A DNA stretch of 41,099 nucleotides from Pseudobacteriovorax sp. (GTDB lineage Bacteria > Bdellovibrionota_B > Oligoflexia > Oligoflexales > Oligoflexaceae). Shown here in pieces: positions 16,397 through 24,745 of this stretch. The position numbers and the translations under genes were made by a program. Position 1 is the first letter of the stretch; each line of letters opens with the position of its first letter. Below the pieces are notes generated by a model. That model had not been told where the DNA came from, did not search any database, and worked only from the letters and a program-made list of their open reading frames with translations. The stretch lies in contig JABSRP010000004.1 in assembly GCA_013215145.1 (NCBI GenBank), positions 113,967 through 155,065 of the forward strand, read 5' to 3'.

Positions 16397-17341
16397 ATGA
16401 ATATTAAAAATTTTTACATGCTGCTTGGTTTAGCCATCTCAACTAACAGCCTAGCTATGGACTACGAAAGCACTATTATCGGCGCATATGAAGTGTTTTA
16501 TCCCTCTAACATTGCCGTAAGTTTTGAAAAAAGAGGCGATGAATTTCCGGCTCCCGCTTGCGAGCAGGTAAAAGAATCTATCGAAGCCCTAGAGTCCGGA
16601 CTGAGTATTTGTAGCCGCAGATGGAATAACTTCGTTTGTCCAAATGTAGTCAATCAAATGCACGAGATAATCTATGGGGTCACTACGGAAAATTTATCAA
16701 GTGTATCTGATGATTCTTTCAATATTTTTGGAGCAGATATAACGTCGTTTTCCATTCCCGATGCGGTCAAGAACCAGATTTTAGGTTCATATCAGGGAGA
16801 TAAAATCCCAGTTTTTGGCGAATCATCATGGCAGATTCCAAATGAAATAAACTATAGCTTAGAGTTAGGAGAAGAATCCCTTACCAGCTTTGTGAAAAGG
16901 TTCGATATTGTCGACGAACCTCTTGGCGGTCGTACTTTAGAAACAGACAGTTTAGGCTTCATATTAGTGGGTAAGGATTTAAATTGTGATTTCTTACAGG
17001 CTAATGCTGCGGTTCAAATTGAAGGATCTATGAAGATCTCATATAAAAAACCTCTTCCCGCCGATTTAGTAGATACTCTATGGCAAGGCTATGAGTCTGT
17101 CAGAACATTAAAATTCGATGACACTATTTCCGACCGTCAAAAAGCGGTATTGATTGGCTATACTTTAGCGTCTGCCATCGCTCCAGAAAGTAAAATTGGA
17201 GTTCTCGATTTTTATCAAATCATTACTGATGACACTGGTAAACTAAAGACAATCGAAAATAAGGAAGGTCTTTCAAGTTTACTTCCCGTTGAAAAAGCCG
17301 ACTTTGAAATAAAGCAAACCATTGAAGGTAAAGGTAAATGA
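16397..17341 (+). CDS. Exported protein, first gene of overlapping four-gene operon
   Basis: This 314-residue protein starts at an ATG with AAGGTGA and has a signal peptide (about residues 1-20, ending SLAM). The mature part has Cys-rich segments near residues 54, 72 and 80 (PACEQV, SICSRR, FVCPNV) and another Cys in a KDLNCDF segment about two thirds along, followed by beta-like alternation (AAVQIEGSMKISYKK). The Cys-then-beta pattern recurs, weakly, in the 561-residue protein and in the 421-residue protein of this operon. No family is recognised. Its stop overlaps the next start (ATGA at 17338-17341), which implies translational coupling. Confidence 0.6.
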   Translation: MNIKNFYMLLGLAISTNSLAMDYESTIIGAYEVFYPSNIAVSFEKRGDEFPAPACEQVKESIEALESGLSICSRRWNNFVCPNVVNQMHEIIYGVTTENLSSVSDDSFNIFGADITSFSIPDAVKNQILGSYQGDKIPVFGESSWQIPNEINYSLELGEESLTSFVKRFDIVDEPLGGRTLETDSLGFILVGKDLNCDFLQANAAVQIEGSMKISYKKPLPADLVDTLWQGYESVRTLKFDDTISDRQKAVLIGYTLASAIAPESKIGVLDFYQIITDDTGKLKTIENKEGLSSLLPVEKADFEIKQTIEGKGK

Positions 17342-17628
17342 TGAGGATGCTGTTCCGATTGATATTGATATCTGCGATTGGGTTCTCCTGCTCCACCGAA
17401 GAACAAAAGAAGAATGAGCCCATCGAGACAGACAAGACGCCAATTAGTTGCGCTCGGCTAGAGTCGAGCGAAATACCAAGTACGAAAATGAGCTGTGCAA
17501 AAAAGGGCATTAATAATGATCCCCAGGACATAGATATCAATGTAGAACTTGGAGTCTATCTAAAACAGACCTGTCAATTTTCAATCGAACAGCTTCTGGC
17601 ATATTTGTGTCATGAGGAGAGCAAATGA
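17338..17628 (+). CDS. Small probable lipoprotein
   Basis: This 96-residue product starts at 17338 in an ATGA overlap with the previous gene (17341 is also possible, as ATGATG repeats). The N-terminus is hydrophobic up to Cys18 (IGFSC), a weak lipobox because residue -3 is Gly, so lipidation is probable but not certain. The mature part is charged, with five Cys in all, and ends LLAYLCHEESK. No family is recognised. The stop overlaps the next gene's start in a second ATGA (17625-17628). Confidence 0.55.
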   Translation: MMRMLFRLILISAIGFSCSTEEQKKNEPIETDKTPISCARLESSEIPSTKMSCAKKGINNDPQDIDINVELGVYLKQTCQFSIEQLLAYLCHEESK

Positions 17629-18074
17629 ATAATCTAAAAAAAATTAGTCTTGTTACTATAGCAGTCACTGGTCTATTGGTCGTACTATCCATTTTTAATG
17701 GAAGTGACGACGAAATGATGCCAGGAGAAGGTGAAAAAAAAACCCAAACATCTATAGATCCGGTCAACGTAAGACCAGAAACAACTATGTCTAGTCAACC
17801 ATTGAAAACAGAAGATGTCTCGATTTCGGAGACTCGGCCTACTACCGAAGAGGGGAAGGCGAGTATAAGTAATAAATCTAACAAACAACGAATTGCTGCA
17901 TTGCAAGCTCAAATAGATAGTGAAAAACTCATCGAACGAGCTAATCAGAATGATCTGAGTGAGGAAGAAGCTGATCGACTTGAATCGCTAATGACTCAAA
18001 TAGAAAAGCTGTATTTAATCGAAATAGAAAAGGAGATCAGTCTTGTTGAAGCATCATTTAAAAATAACGATTAG
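17625..18074 (+). CDS. Membrane-anchored coiled-coil linker protein
   Basis: This 149-residue protein starts at an ATG with GAGGAG. Residues about 8-24 form one N-terminal membrane segment (VTIAVTGLLVVLSIF), without a good signal-peptidase site, so it should be an inner-membrane anchor with a periplasmic body. Residues 25-85 are polar, Ser/Thr/Glu-rich and probably disordered. Residues 85-149 are heptad-rich (RIAALQAQIDSEKLIERANQ and a second Glu-rich part). The architecture is anchor, flexible linker, coiled coil. Its end overlaps the next gene by 32 bases. Confidence 0.55.
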   Translation: MNNLKKISLVTIAVTGLLVVLSIFNGSDDEMMPGEGEKKTQTSIDPVNVRPETTMSSQPLKTEDVSISETRPTTEEGKASISNKSNKQRIAALQAQIDSEKLIERANQNDLSEEEADRLESLMTQIEKLYLIEIEKEISLVEASFKNND

Positions 18075-19308
18075 CGGGATGATCCTAAGCTGCATAATTG
18101 TCAGCAGCAGCGCTTTTTCCGAGATCCGAGAGTTAGAGCAAAGATTCAATGAAAAGTTACTCAAGGGCCTAGAAGAGATTTCTTTTAGCAAGAGTGCTAG
18201 CCAAGTATTACCAAATACTGATCAAAATATTTCAAATTTTGCGGGTTCGTTGAAAAGAGCCGTGATAGAAGAGACAAAACAAAGAGATCTAATTTATTAT
18301 GGTATTCCAATTCCTAATATTTTTAGTGAACACGTCGAAAAAAAGATGTTTTACACCCTCAATCAACCCTCTCCCAGCATGACCTGTTCTGAAGTAAAGT
18401 CACTTTTTGAGGAAGGATCTTCTATCTGGCTCGATCTCGTTGAGGTTATTGAAGATGCTGCAAATCTTGATCCCGACACCATGTCAGACGATGAATACTT
18501 GCGTAGAATGGAACAATTTGAGGAAGTCATAGATAGTCTTCTGACTGAATACGATGGATTAGAAATGCATCGTATTGAAGATGATATTGTTCTTCAGGTA
18601 TATCGTGCAGGGATTAAAGAACTAGTGCAGCCTAACCCCAACGATCATGTAGGTTCTAGAATTGTTGATGAATTTCGTTATGTCCTAGACTATGAGTTAG
18701 AATCATTTTTTTGGCAAGGTTTGAGTCAAGGAAACGATGGAAGCCGAGTATCTCTACCACCAGGGATCGATCTATCCATTGAAAGAAACTATATCAAGCT
18801 AGAACGCAAAACTAGCCGTATCGGAGCCTGTCTCTCGGAAAAAAATCTTGCTTTAGAATTAAACCTAAGAGTTAAATCTGAAGTCACTGTCATTGCAGAT
18901 GCACCACACGTATGTCGACCAGTCTGGTTTACTACGCCAATTAATGAACCAGAGTTATTGGATCGAGAGAACACAATTGATTTTGATCGAAGGTCAACAT
19001 GGGTTGCCGACATCGCTGATTCAAACCCAAACACGGAGGGGCTGTTCCGCTCAGACAGACCTTTTCCAATAACTCCCTTTCCTAGACCATTGCCAGACCC
19101 GCAACCACTGCCATTTCCTTTTCCTGAGCCCGAACCAAAACCTTGGCCCTCACCGTTTCCTAACCCTGTGCCATCACCTAGACCAGTTCCTCCGTTTCCA
19201 CTACCTGAACCGCCCGATTTACCACCATCTAATGGTTGTGGATCTGTCGTGACGCATAGTTTTGACTATACAAGCCGCTTCTCAATATATGCAAACTTCG
19301 AAGACTGA
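18043..19308 (+). CDS. Exported protein with proline-rich C-terminal tail
   Basis: This 421-residue product starts at TTG (18043) behind AAGGAG, inside the end of the previous gene. Residues 1-25 form a signal peptide (ending SSSAFS). Residues 110-230 are mostly helical and acidic. Residues 236-290 contain SLPPGIDLS and IGACLSEKN with beta-like alternation. Residues 339-396 are a proline-rich run of P-x-P and F-P-x-P units, followed by a short C-terminal domain with Cys399. The tail resembles a stiff spacer that carries the last 25 residues away from the body. The Cys positions are 115, 263, 291 and 399. No family is recognised. The terminator at 19337 ends the operon. Confidence 0.6.
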   Translation: MLKHHLKITISGMILSCIIVSSSAFSEIRELEQRFNEKLLKGLEEISFSKSASQVLPNTDQNISNFAGSLKRAVIEETKQRDLIYYGIPIPNIFSEHVEKKMFYTLNQPSPSMTCSEVKSLFEEGSSIWLDLVEVIEDAANLDPDTMSDDEYLRRMEQFEEVIDSLLTEYDGLEMHRIEDDIVLQVYRAGIKELVQPNPNDHVGSRIVDEFRYVLDYELESFFWQGLSQGNDGSRVSLPPGIDLSIERNYIKLERKTSRIGACLSEKNLALELNLRVKSEVTVIADAPHVCRPVWFTTPINEPELLDRENTIDFDRRSTWVADIADSNPNTEGLFRSDRPFPITPFPRPLPDPQPLPFPFPEPEPKPWPSPFPNPVPSPRPVPPFPLPEPPDLPPSNGCGSVVTHSFDYTSRFSIYANFED

Positions 19309-19336
19309 ACTTTGTCGCTTGTGTAAACGATTTAAT

Positions 19337-19363
19337 TAAGCTGGATACGCTATATCCAGCTTA
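19337..19363 (+). terminator. Terminator of the four-gene operon
   Basis: TAAGCTGGATA (19337-19347) pairs perfectly with TATCCAGCTTA (19353-19363), an 11-bp stem and 5-nt loop, followed by TTTAG. Confidence 0.75.
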
Positions 19364-19466
19364 TTTAGAGCCTTCTACGTTTCCTAGCTGGGAAATTTTT
19401 TTGCCAATCTGTTTAAAGACCTTTTAGGTCGTTTGACTTTTATATTTACTAGATAAAGGAGAAAAA

Positions 19467-20051
19467 ATGAAAAAGAGAGCTGCAATTGGATGTCTGGTTT
19501 CGACAGTCATGACTCTACAGAGCGGGGCCTTTGGTCAAGCGATACTTGAGAAGGAGATGAGTCCTTTGAAACCATTTGATACCTTCGGGCAAGTTTGTCA
19601 GTTTCCCGATGAAGAAGAGCAAACTGAAGCACAAAGGCATATTATTGAACGTATAAAAAAGATTCAAGAAGACATCAGCACTTTGAATGAGGATCTTTCT
19701 AGACTAGAGTTCTCTAAAACACTCCTAAAAAGAAAAATCGAAGATATCCGTCGGGATGTTGCTTTAATCAATGATGTGATAATGGATCTCGAAGAAATTT
19801 ACGAGTCCCTTATTGAGGATTTGAGGAATTGCTCCGAACTCACATCAAGGTGTGAAGATATCAGACTACGATTACAAGAAGCTGCTGAAGCTCTGAGATC
19901 AGCGAAGATTGAACAACAACAACTAGAGAGGGAAATTCAGAGGCTTGAGGCTGAAATAGAATTCATTGATTACCAAATACTCGACACAGAATCTCTGATT
20001 CAAAATTTAACAAAGATAATCTCTGATCTATGTGGAATCCTGAATATTTAG
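19467..20051 (+). CDS. Exported coiled-coil protein with disulfide-type hairpin
   Basis: This 194-residue protein starts at an ATG behind AAGGAG and has a signal peptide (about residues 1-23). Residues about 50-185 are almost entirely heptads. In the middle, LRNCSELTSRC places two Cys six apart, with further Cys at the N- and C-terminal ends. This matches the 561-residue protein at 14599, where LDLCVIDEVC sits in the same position between two coiled-coil arms. Either the arms fold back as a helical hairpin, or the protein is a long rod. No family is recognised. It has its own short upstream region and a hairpin downstream. Confidence 0.6.
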   Translation: MKKRAAIGCLVSTVMTLQSGAFGQAILEKEMSPLKPFDTFGQVCQFPDEEEQTEAQRHIIERIKKIQEDISTLNEDLSRLEFSKTLLKRKIEDIRRDVALINDVIMDLEEIYESLIEDLRNCSELTSRCEDIRLRLQEAAEALRSAKIEQQQLEREIQRLEAEIEFIDYQILDTESLIQNLTKIISDLCGILNI

Positions 20052-20066
20052 TGTTTGAGTTGCCTC

Positions 20067-20089
20067 CTCTAGACTGAACTAGTTTAGAG
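20067..20089 (+). terminator. Hairpin behind the 194-residue coiled-coil gene
   Basis: CTCTAGACT (20067-20075) pairs with AGTTTAGAG (20081-20089), nine pairs including one G-T, with a 5-nt loop. TAGGTCTTTTAG follows. Confidence 0.5.
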
Positions 20090-20279
20090 TAGGTCTTTTA
20101 GCCGCGAATCGCGTTGTTAATCTAGATAGGTCCTTTAGTGGCCTCACGGTCATTCACGAAAAAAACTTAGAGACAAGATCAATAGCAACAAATTATAGAT
20201 AGTCTATAGTTTCTAATACTCAGTTATTGACTCTTCCTAAACTTGCACCATTTGCAACAAGATCACACTGATGGGCGAC

Positions 20280-20597
20280 CTATTTTTTAGTATACTTAAT
20301 CTCAAGAGCCTTCTCGACCTTATCAAAATCCTCAAGTATCTTTTTTTCCAAGTTGGGAAATTCCTCAATCAAGGACCGGGTACTCAGCGACATTCCCGTC
20401 CGTTCCTGGGCCCTCAGGAAACTCTCGTACCCTTTTCCAAGATGAAAATACCCTTGCTCATTGTCCAAAATATAACGAGCGACAAGAGCCTGACATGACT
20501 CACATTGGACATAGACCACATCCTTATCCTCACGAACTAGAATATTCCGAACATGCCTTGACTGACATTTTTGACATTGTTGGATATGTAAGTCCAT
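20280..20597 (-). CDS. Zinc-ribbon protein of unknown function
   Basis: I start at the ATG at 20597, preceded by AGGGGTG, and not at 20642. The product is 105 residues. Cys8-Cys11 (CQKC) and Cys32-Cys35 (CESC) make a zinc ribbon in the first 40 residues. The rest is helical and charged and ends in lysines. There is no signal peptide, so it is cytoplasmic. The gene is 49 bases behind the transporter gene on the same strand. The role is unknown, and zinc ribbons of this kind appear in many nucleic-acid or protein-binding proteins. Confidence 0.65.
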   Translation of the reverse strand: MDLHIQQCQKCQSRHVRNILVREDKDVVYVQCESCQALVARYILDNEQGYFHLGKGYESFLRAQERTGMSLSTRSLIEEFPNLEKKILEDFDKVEKALEIKYTKK

Positions 20598-20646
20598 GCC
20601 CACCCCTATGCTTTTATTTCGCGGATTCGATAACTGAATCAATCCA

Positions 20647-22005
20647 TCATAAGACCCATCGCCAGTAGCCCAAAGCGCAGATACTTATGATCGTCACACT
20701 GACTAAAGAGATCACACTACCTGCTTTGACAATATCACGAACTTCCAACATTCCCGAGGAAAATGCAATGGAGTTTGGAGGGGTACTGATAGGAAGGGTC
20801 ATGGCAGCCGAGCAAGCTAGGGTAACTAGCAAGGCACCTTCCTCGGCAAGATCAAAGCGATCTCCAACAACCACAACCAACGGGAGAATGAGGCCTGCTG
20901 TGGCAGTGTTACTCATAAAGGTGGACAATGCCATCACCAATATGCCAAGAATCACCATGGCTGCCAGCGATACCTCTTTCCACCCATTCAACAAGTCACG
21001 TATGGTTTGGTCTATTCCCGCTGCCTGCAACGACAATCCCAAGGAAACACCTCCCCCAACCATGAAGATAACATCCCAGGGCAACTGTTTGAATGAGCCT
21101 TCATCTAAAAGCTTAAGGGAAAAGGCACCGATGATGGGCAAAAGGCTCATGGTCGAGCTAGCAACGCCAAGCTGCCTGGAGAACATCCAGCCTAAAATGG
21201 TCAGTATGATGATCATAAGAGCCATTATGCGGGGTTTGGTCCACTGAGGTTTTTCCAAGGAGGACTCATCAAATACAACTACTGAATGTTTGGGGCGATA
21301 GCACACCCATAACACCCCAATGATCAGTAGACACAAAATCATAACGATCGGAAAGGTCCATGAGAACCATTGCAAAAACCCCACTTGATAGCCGTTTTTT
21401 TGGAGGGCGGCCAAGGCAATCGCATTGGGAGGTGAGCCGATGGGAGTTGCAAACCCACCTATGTTGCAAGCAAAAGGCACGGCTAAAAACAAGGACTTCC
21501 GTAAAGGATCATCTTGATCAAGCTGAGTGGCTATCGGAAGCAGTAAAACAAGCACCACGGCAGCTGTCGCTGTATTGCTCATCCACATAGACAAGCCTGC
21601 TGCCAATAGCACCATACCGATGAGCAATTGAAGGGACCTTCCTTTTGTATATTTCAGAAGCATCATCGCCAGCTGCTTGTCAAAGTGATAAGTCTGAAAT
21701 AGCTTAGAAACGACAAACCCACCGAGAAAAAGTAAAATGATACTGGAAAAAAAAGGCTCAAAATAAACTGTGGAGGCGTGTTTTGTTACCGCCACGGGAG
21801 CAATAAATATCAGGTTGGTCCCGAGTATAATAAAGCTTACGACAAATAAGGGGACAATTTCCGAGACCCACAGAATCGTGGCTACGCCTAAAAGCATAGC
21901 GACCCTTGATTGAGCTGGACTCAGGGTCAGCCCGAAAGATTCTGAAAACGCGACTCCGCCGAGCCAGACAATCAGAAGTAAAAATGTAAAAAAATTCTTA
22001 CCCAT
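20647..22005 (-). CDS. DASS/SLC13-family anion transporter
   Basis: I prefer the ATG at 22005 over 22095 because GGAGG lies before it and membrane segment 1 begins there. The product is 452 residues with about 11-12 hydrophobic segments. Two inverted-repeat signatures are visible: SNTATAAV and SNTATAGL, and the two loops PIGSPPNAIA and PISTPPNSIAF. These are the substrate- and sodium-binding SNT motifs of the divalent anion:sodium symporter family. The family carries dicarboxylates, tricarboxylates or sulfate into the cytoplasm, and the specific anion cannot be read. An adjacent zinc-ribbon gene on the same strand may share the transcript. Confidence 0.87.
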   Translation of the reverse strand: MGKNFFTFLLLIVWLGGVAFSESFGLTLSPAQSRVAMLLGVATILWVSEIVPLFVVSFIILGTNLIFIAPVAVTKHASTVYFEPFFSSIILLFLGGFVVSKLFQTYHFDKQLAMMLLKYTKGRSLQLLIGMVLLAAGLSMWMSNTATAAVVLVLLLPIATQLDQDDPLRKSLFLAVPFACNIGGFATPIGSPPNAIALAALQKNGYQVGFLQWFSWTFPIVMILCLLIIGVLWVCYRPKHSVVVFDESSLEKPQWTKPRIMALMIIILTILGWMFSRQLGVASSTMSLLPIIGAFSLKLLDEGSFKQLPWDVIFMVGGGVSLGLSLQAAGIDQTIRDLLNGWKEVSLAAMVILGILVMALSTFMSNTATAGLILPLVVVVGDRFDLAEEGALLVTLACSAAMTLPISTPPNSIAFSSGMLEVRDIVKAGSVISLVSVTIISICALGYWRWVL

Positions 22006-22116
22006 GGGACCTCCAGGTCTCAACTCTGACCTACCAGGACAAGGAGGTTTAAGGCAAGCGGTTATGTGGGTATTAAAAAATATTTTCCCTAACAAATGTA
22101 GGATTTGGATAGCTGG

Positions 22117-23169
22117 TCAGTGAGCTACCTTGTTTCGTACAATTTCCAAATAAATAGGGAAATGATCTGACGCCCCTGTCCTATCACTTACTTCAAATCG
22201 CCTTGGGCTTTGAGATATTTGAGGACGTCTTTGTAGCTTTAGAGAGTTGATGACCTCGACGGAACTTGGATCAATTTGCCAGGAGTTTTTAGCCGTCTTT
22301 TCATCAAATTTTAGATTGAGAATGGCATCTAAAAAAGACCAGTTATCCCGGTAAAAATGGGTTCCAAGGCAGCTGTGGCAACCAATCACATGAGAGGTTT
22401 GCCAGTCAGCATATCCGAGGCCTCGAAATATTAACGAGTCATAGCGGTTGATCACATTGAAATCTCCACCAGCTATAACAGCCGCTGACTTTGTTTTAGC
22501 TTTTTTCGCAGCATCAGTGAGTTGGGAAAATGCAGCCACTCTCTGCTCGTGAGGGTGGCGCGGTGATGGAAAATGGACGGCAAAGGCTGTTATCAGATCG
22601 CCATTTTTGGTTTTTAGCGGAGCTTCCAGTATTCCTCTCGTTTCTTTTGTTTTCCCTTTTTCAGGCAAACGTACGGGGTGCAGTTTTGCTTGCCCAGCTG
22701 GACTGAGTCGGGACAAAACAGCAGTATCAATACCTCGTCTATCACCACTATCTAAATGCATAACAGTTTGGTACCCAGCAGCTTTTAAGTGCTTCGTATT
22801 CCAGGTCTCTAATATCCCGCGATTTTCGATCTCCGAAAGGATCAGAATATCTGGCCCACGCCCTTGATTAACGGAAAGCACCACAGACGCAAGATTTTTC
22901 ATTTTTGCTTGAAGATTAGCCTCTGACCAATCAAGGTTCAGACAAGACTTACGGTAGCGTCCGTCTTTTGGACATTTTTTCTGAATAGCTGGATTAGCCC
23001 TTTTTGTGGCTAACGGCAGATAGGTCTCATCGGCTACATTCGGATCATCTTTCGTGTCGAAAAGATTTTCAAGATTGTAAGCCATCACAGAAATACGATC
23101 CTGACCATTCACGAGAGTCGAGACCAAAAAGCCACCTAATATCAGCAAACTAAAACCAGCTATGTTCAA
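22117..23169 (-). CDS. Exported endonuclease/exonuclease/phosphatase family protein
   Basis: The 350-residue protein has an N-terminal signal-like hydrophobic segment (residues 5-20, ending VNG). Its body follows the EEP fold: MAYNLENLFDTK (Asn32, Glu34 region), ILSEIEN (Glu113), the DRRGIDTAVLS segment, VHFPSPRHP, GGDFNV (Asp236, Asn238) and the C-terminal ASDHFPI (Asp335, His336). All catalytic positions are present. The family includes DNase I-like nucleases and phospholipases. The start is uncertain: ATG 23169 has only a distant AAGGA, and a TTG at 23175 is closer to it. The gene is 21 bases behind the PLD-like lipoprotein gene and is probably its operon partner. Confidence 0.82.
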   Translation of the reverse strand: MNIAGFSLLILGGFLVSTLVNGQDRISVMAYNLENLFDTKDDPNVADETYLPLATKRANPAIQKKCPKDGRYRKSCLNLDWSEANLQAKMKNLASVVLSVNQGRGPDILILSEIENRGILETWNTKHLKAAGYQTVMHLDSGDRRGIDTAVLSRLSPAGQAKLHPVRLPEKGKTKETRGILEAPLKTKNGDLITAFAVHFPSPRHPHEQRVAAFSQLTDAAKKAKTKSAAVIAGGDFNVINRYDSLIFRGLGYADWQTSHVIGCHSCLGTHFYRDNWSFLDAILNLKFDEKTAKNSWQIDPSSVEVINSLKLQRRPQISQSPRRFEVSDRTGASDHFPIYLEIVRNKVAH

Positions 23170-23190
23170 TGCATTGTTCCTTCGTAAGAT

Positions 23191-24654
23191 CTAAAACACC
23201 AACTCTCCCTTTTTCCAGACTCCATCGAAAAAATCTACAACTTCTTTGGTGGCAGCGGGTTCATCGAAAGCGATATTAAATTCGCAGGAATGGTACCAAG
23301 CAAATCGATCTTGATTTCCACTACCCAAAATCACTAGTTCGTCGTCTAAAATCATCAGTTTAGCATGCATGGCTTTGGCAACACCACCATCTGGGGGACT
23401 TGACATGCCAATTGGTACGTACCATCGCCCCTGTAGGGTACTGCCAGCTTCTGCGGAGCTTAGTTTCATGTTGTCAAAGACCTCTCGATTGGTTTGACCA
23501 ACCACTCCGATCGTGCCTGCGTTGAACCCTTTACTGGTCATAATGGATACCTTTACCCCACGAGCGGCGGCAGATTTAACGGAAGAGATAAAATGCTCTG
23601 CATCAATATTTGGTGACAGTACTTTGATAGATCGCTTCGCTTGCTTCATCCCAGTCAACCAAGCCGCATTCTGGGGGGAATTCAGGCGCCTCGCACGACT
23701 GAGATCGTCCAGGTCGCAACTCTGGGGCAATGCTAAGACTCTTCCCGTGGGATGACTCTTGAAGTTAAGAAACCTCAGGTAAGTTCTTTGGCCAGGATTC
23801 ACCACTTCCTTGGCGCCATCAACCTCACAGGTTAACTCTTTGGTTGCCCCAACTAACTCGCAGCGATACCTCCAGTTTTTACCAATTCCTATTTCGCTTC
23901 CACGATTCCATTTCTTGTCAAATTCATATAAGCCAACGGCAGCGATTGGTCCCGTCATGCTCACGGCAAGATCCATCCATTGATACGGTTTAAAGTTGTT
24001 TTGAGACTGGACGTTAGCTCCACCGGTATGCAAAGTTTTGCCATCCACAATAATCATCTTATCGTGTAGATTTCCCAGCTTAGTATGTGGATAAGTGGCA
24101 ATACGAATATCGATCATGTTTGGGTCAAAATCGAGAGGGCTTAAGTAGCGTTGGATGGAACGTTTGACTTCAGCCAATGATTGGTTAGGACCCTGGAATA
24201 GACGAATCTGATTCACCAATATTTTTAGCAGAAGTTTTCGCTCTTGCCCCGACGGTAATGGAGTTAGATTCTTTACGGCTGTGGCAACCCCCTCGAAAAT
24301 CGCCTTAGCGGGATCGAGATCATCATCCTTATAGATATCCTTAACAATCCAGTTGTAGGTTGCGATATTAACCTCATACTTTGCCTGGCTGATTTGTTCT
24401 TTGGCTTTATTGAAGATAGCCTCCCCCTGTACTAAAAAAGCGAAATTGGAGTTATTCTCAGTGGGCAAGAGTGCCAAAGGAACACTACTCAATTCTTGAT
24501 TTTTAGGATTGTTAACCACAGACGCGCGGATGTGATCGTAAAGGGAGGCATTTGGTCCCAGAGACTGCGGACTCGAATCCGAGGCCGGATCGGACAACTT
24601 ACAACCTGTTAGAACAACACTAAAGGCTAAACACCGCAAAAGAGTTTTCAACAC
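23191..24654 (-). CDS. Phospholipase D-like lipoprotein
   Basis: This 487-residue lipoprotein starts at GTG (24654) with AGGGG upstream and has lipobox LTGC (Cys18). Two HKD motifs are visible: H197-D-K199 with DGKTLHTGG after it, and H430-A-K432 with LDDELVILGSGN after it. Both are complete, so it should be a catalytic PLD-superfamily protein in a two-domain dimer fold. The superfamily covers phospholipase D, cardiolipin synthase and Nuc-type nucleases, and the substrate cannot be chosen from motifs alone. The anchor is in the outer or inner membrane. It sits just before an exported EEP-family protein, and the pair could attack nucleic acids or phospholipids outside the cytoplasm. Confidence 0.85.
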   Translation of the reverse strand: MLKTLLRCLAFSVVLTGCKLSDPASDSSPQSLGPNASLYDHIRASVVNNPKNQELSSVPLALLPTENNSNFAFLVQGEAIFNKAKEQISQAKYEVNIATYNWIVKDIYKDDDLDPAKAIFEGVATAVKNLTPLPSGQERKLLLKILVNQIRLFQGPNQSLAEVKRSIQRYLSPLDFDPNMIDIRIATYPHTKLGNLHDKMIIVDGKTLHTGGANVQSQNNFKPYQWMDLAVSMTGPIAAVGLYEFDKKWNRGSEIGIGKNWRYRCELVGATKELTCEVDGAKEVVNPGQRTYLRFLNFKSHPTGRVLALPQSCDLDDLSRARRLNSPQNAAWLTGMKQAKRSIKVLSPNIDAEHFISSVKSAAARGVKVSIMTSKGFNAGTIGVVGQTNREVFDNMKLSSAEAGSTLQGRWYVPIGMSSPPDGGVAKAMHAKLMILDDELVILGSGNQDRFAWYHSCEFNIAFDEPAATKEVVDFFDGVWKKGELVF

Positions 24655-24745
24655 GATAGATACCCCTAATAAATGCTTTCAGATTTATAAGGGTATCGTC
24701 CCAGCGTGATTTCAGCAAGCACCTGTGCGGAGCCAGGGAGTGAAC

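Noticed and set aside
20687..21247. 186-residue plus-strand frame
   Set aside because: It lies entirely antisense to the DASS transporter, whose motifs prove the opposite strand is coding.
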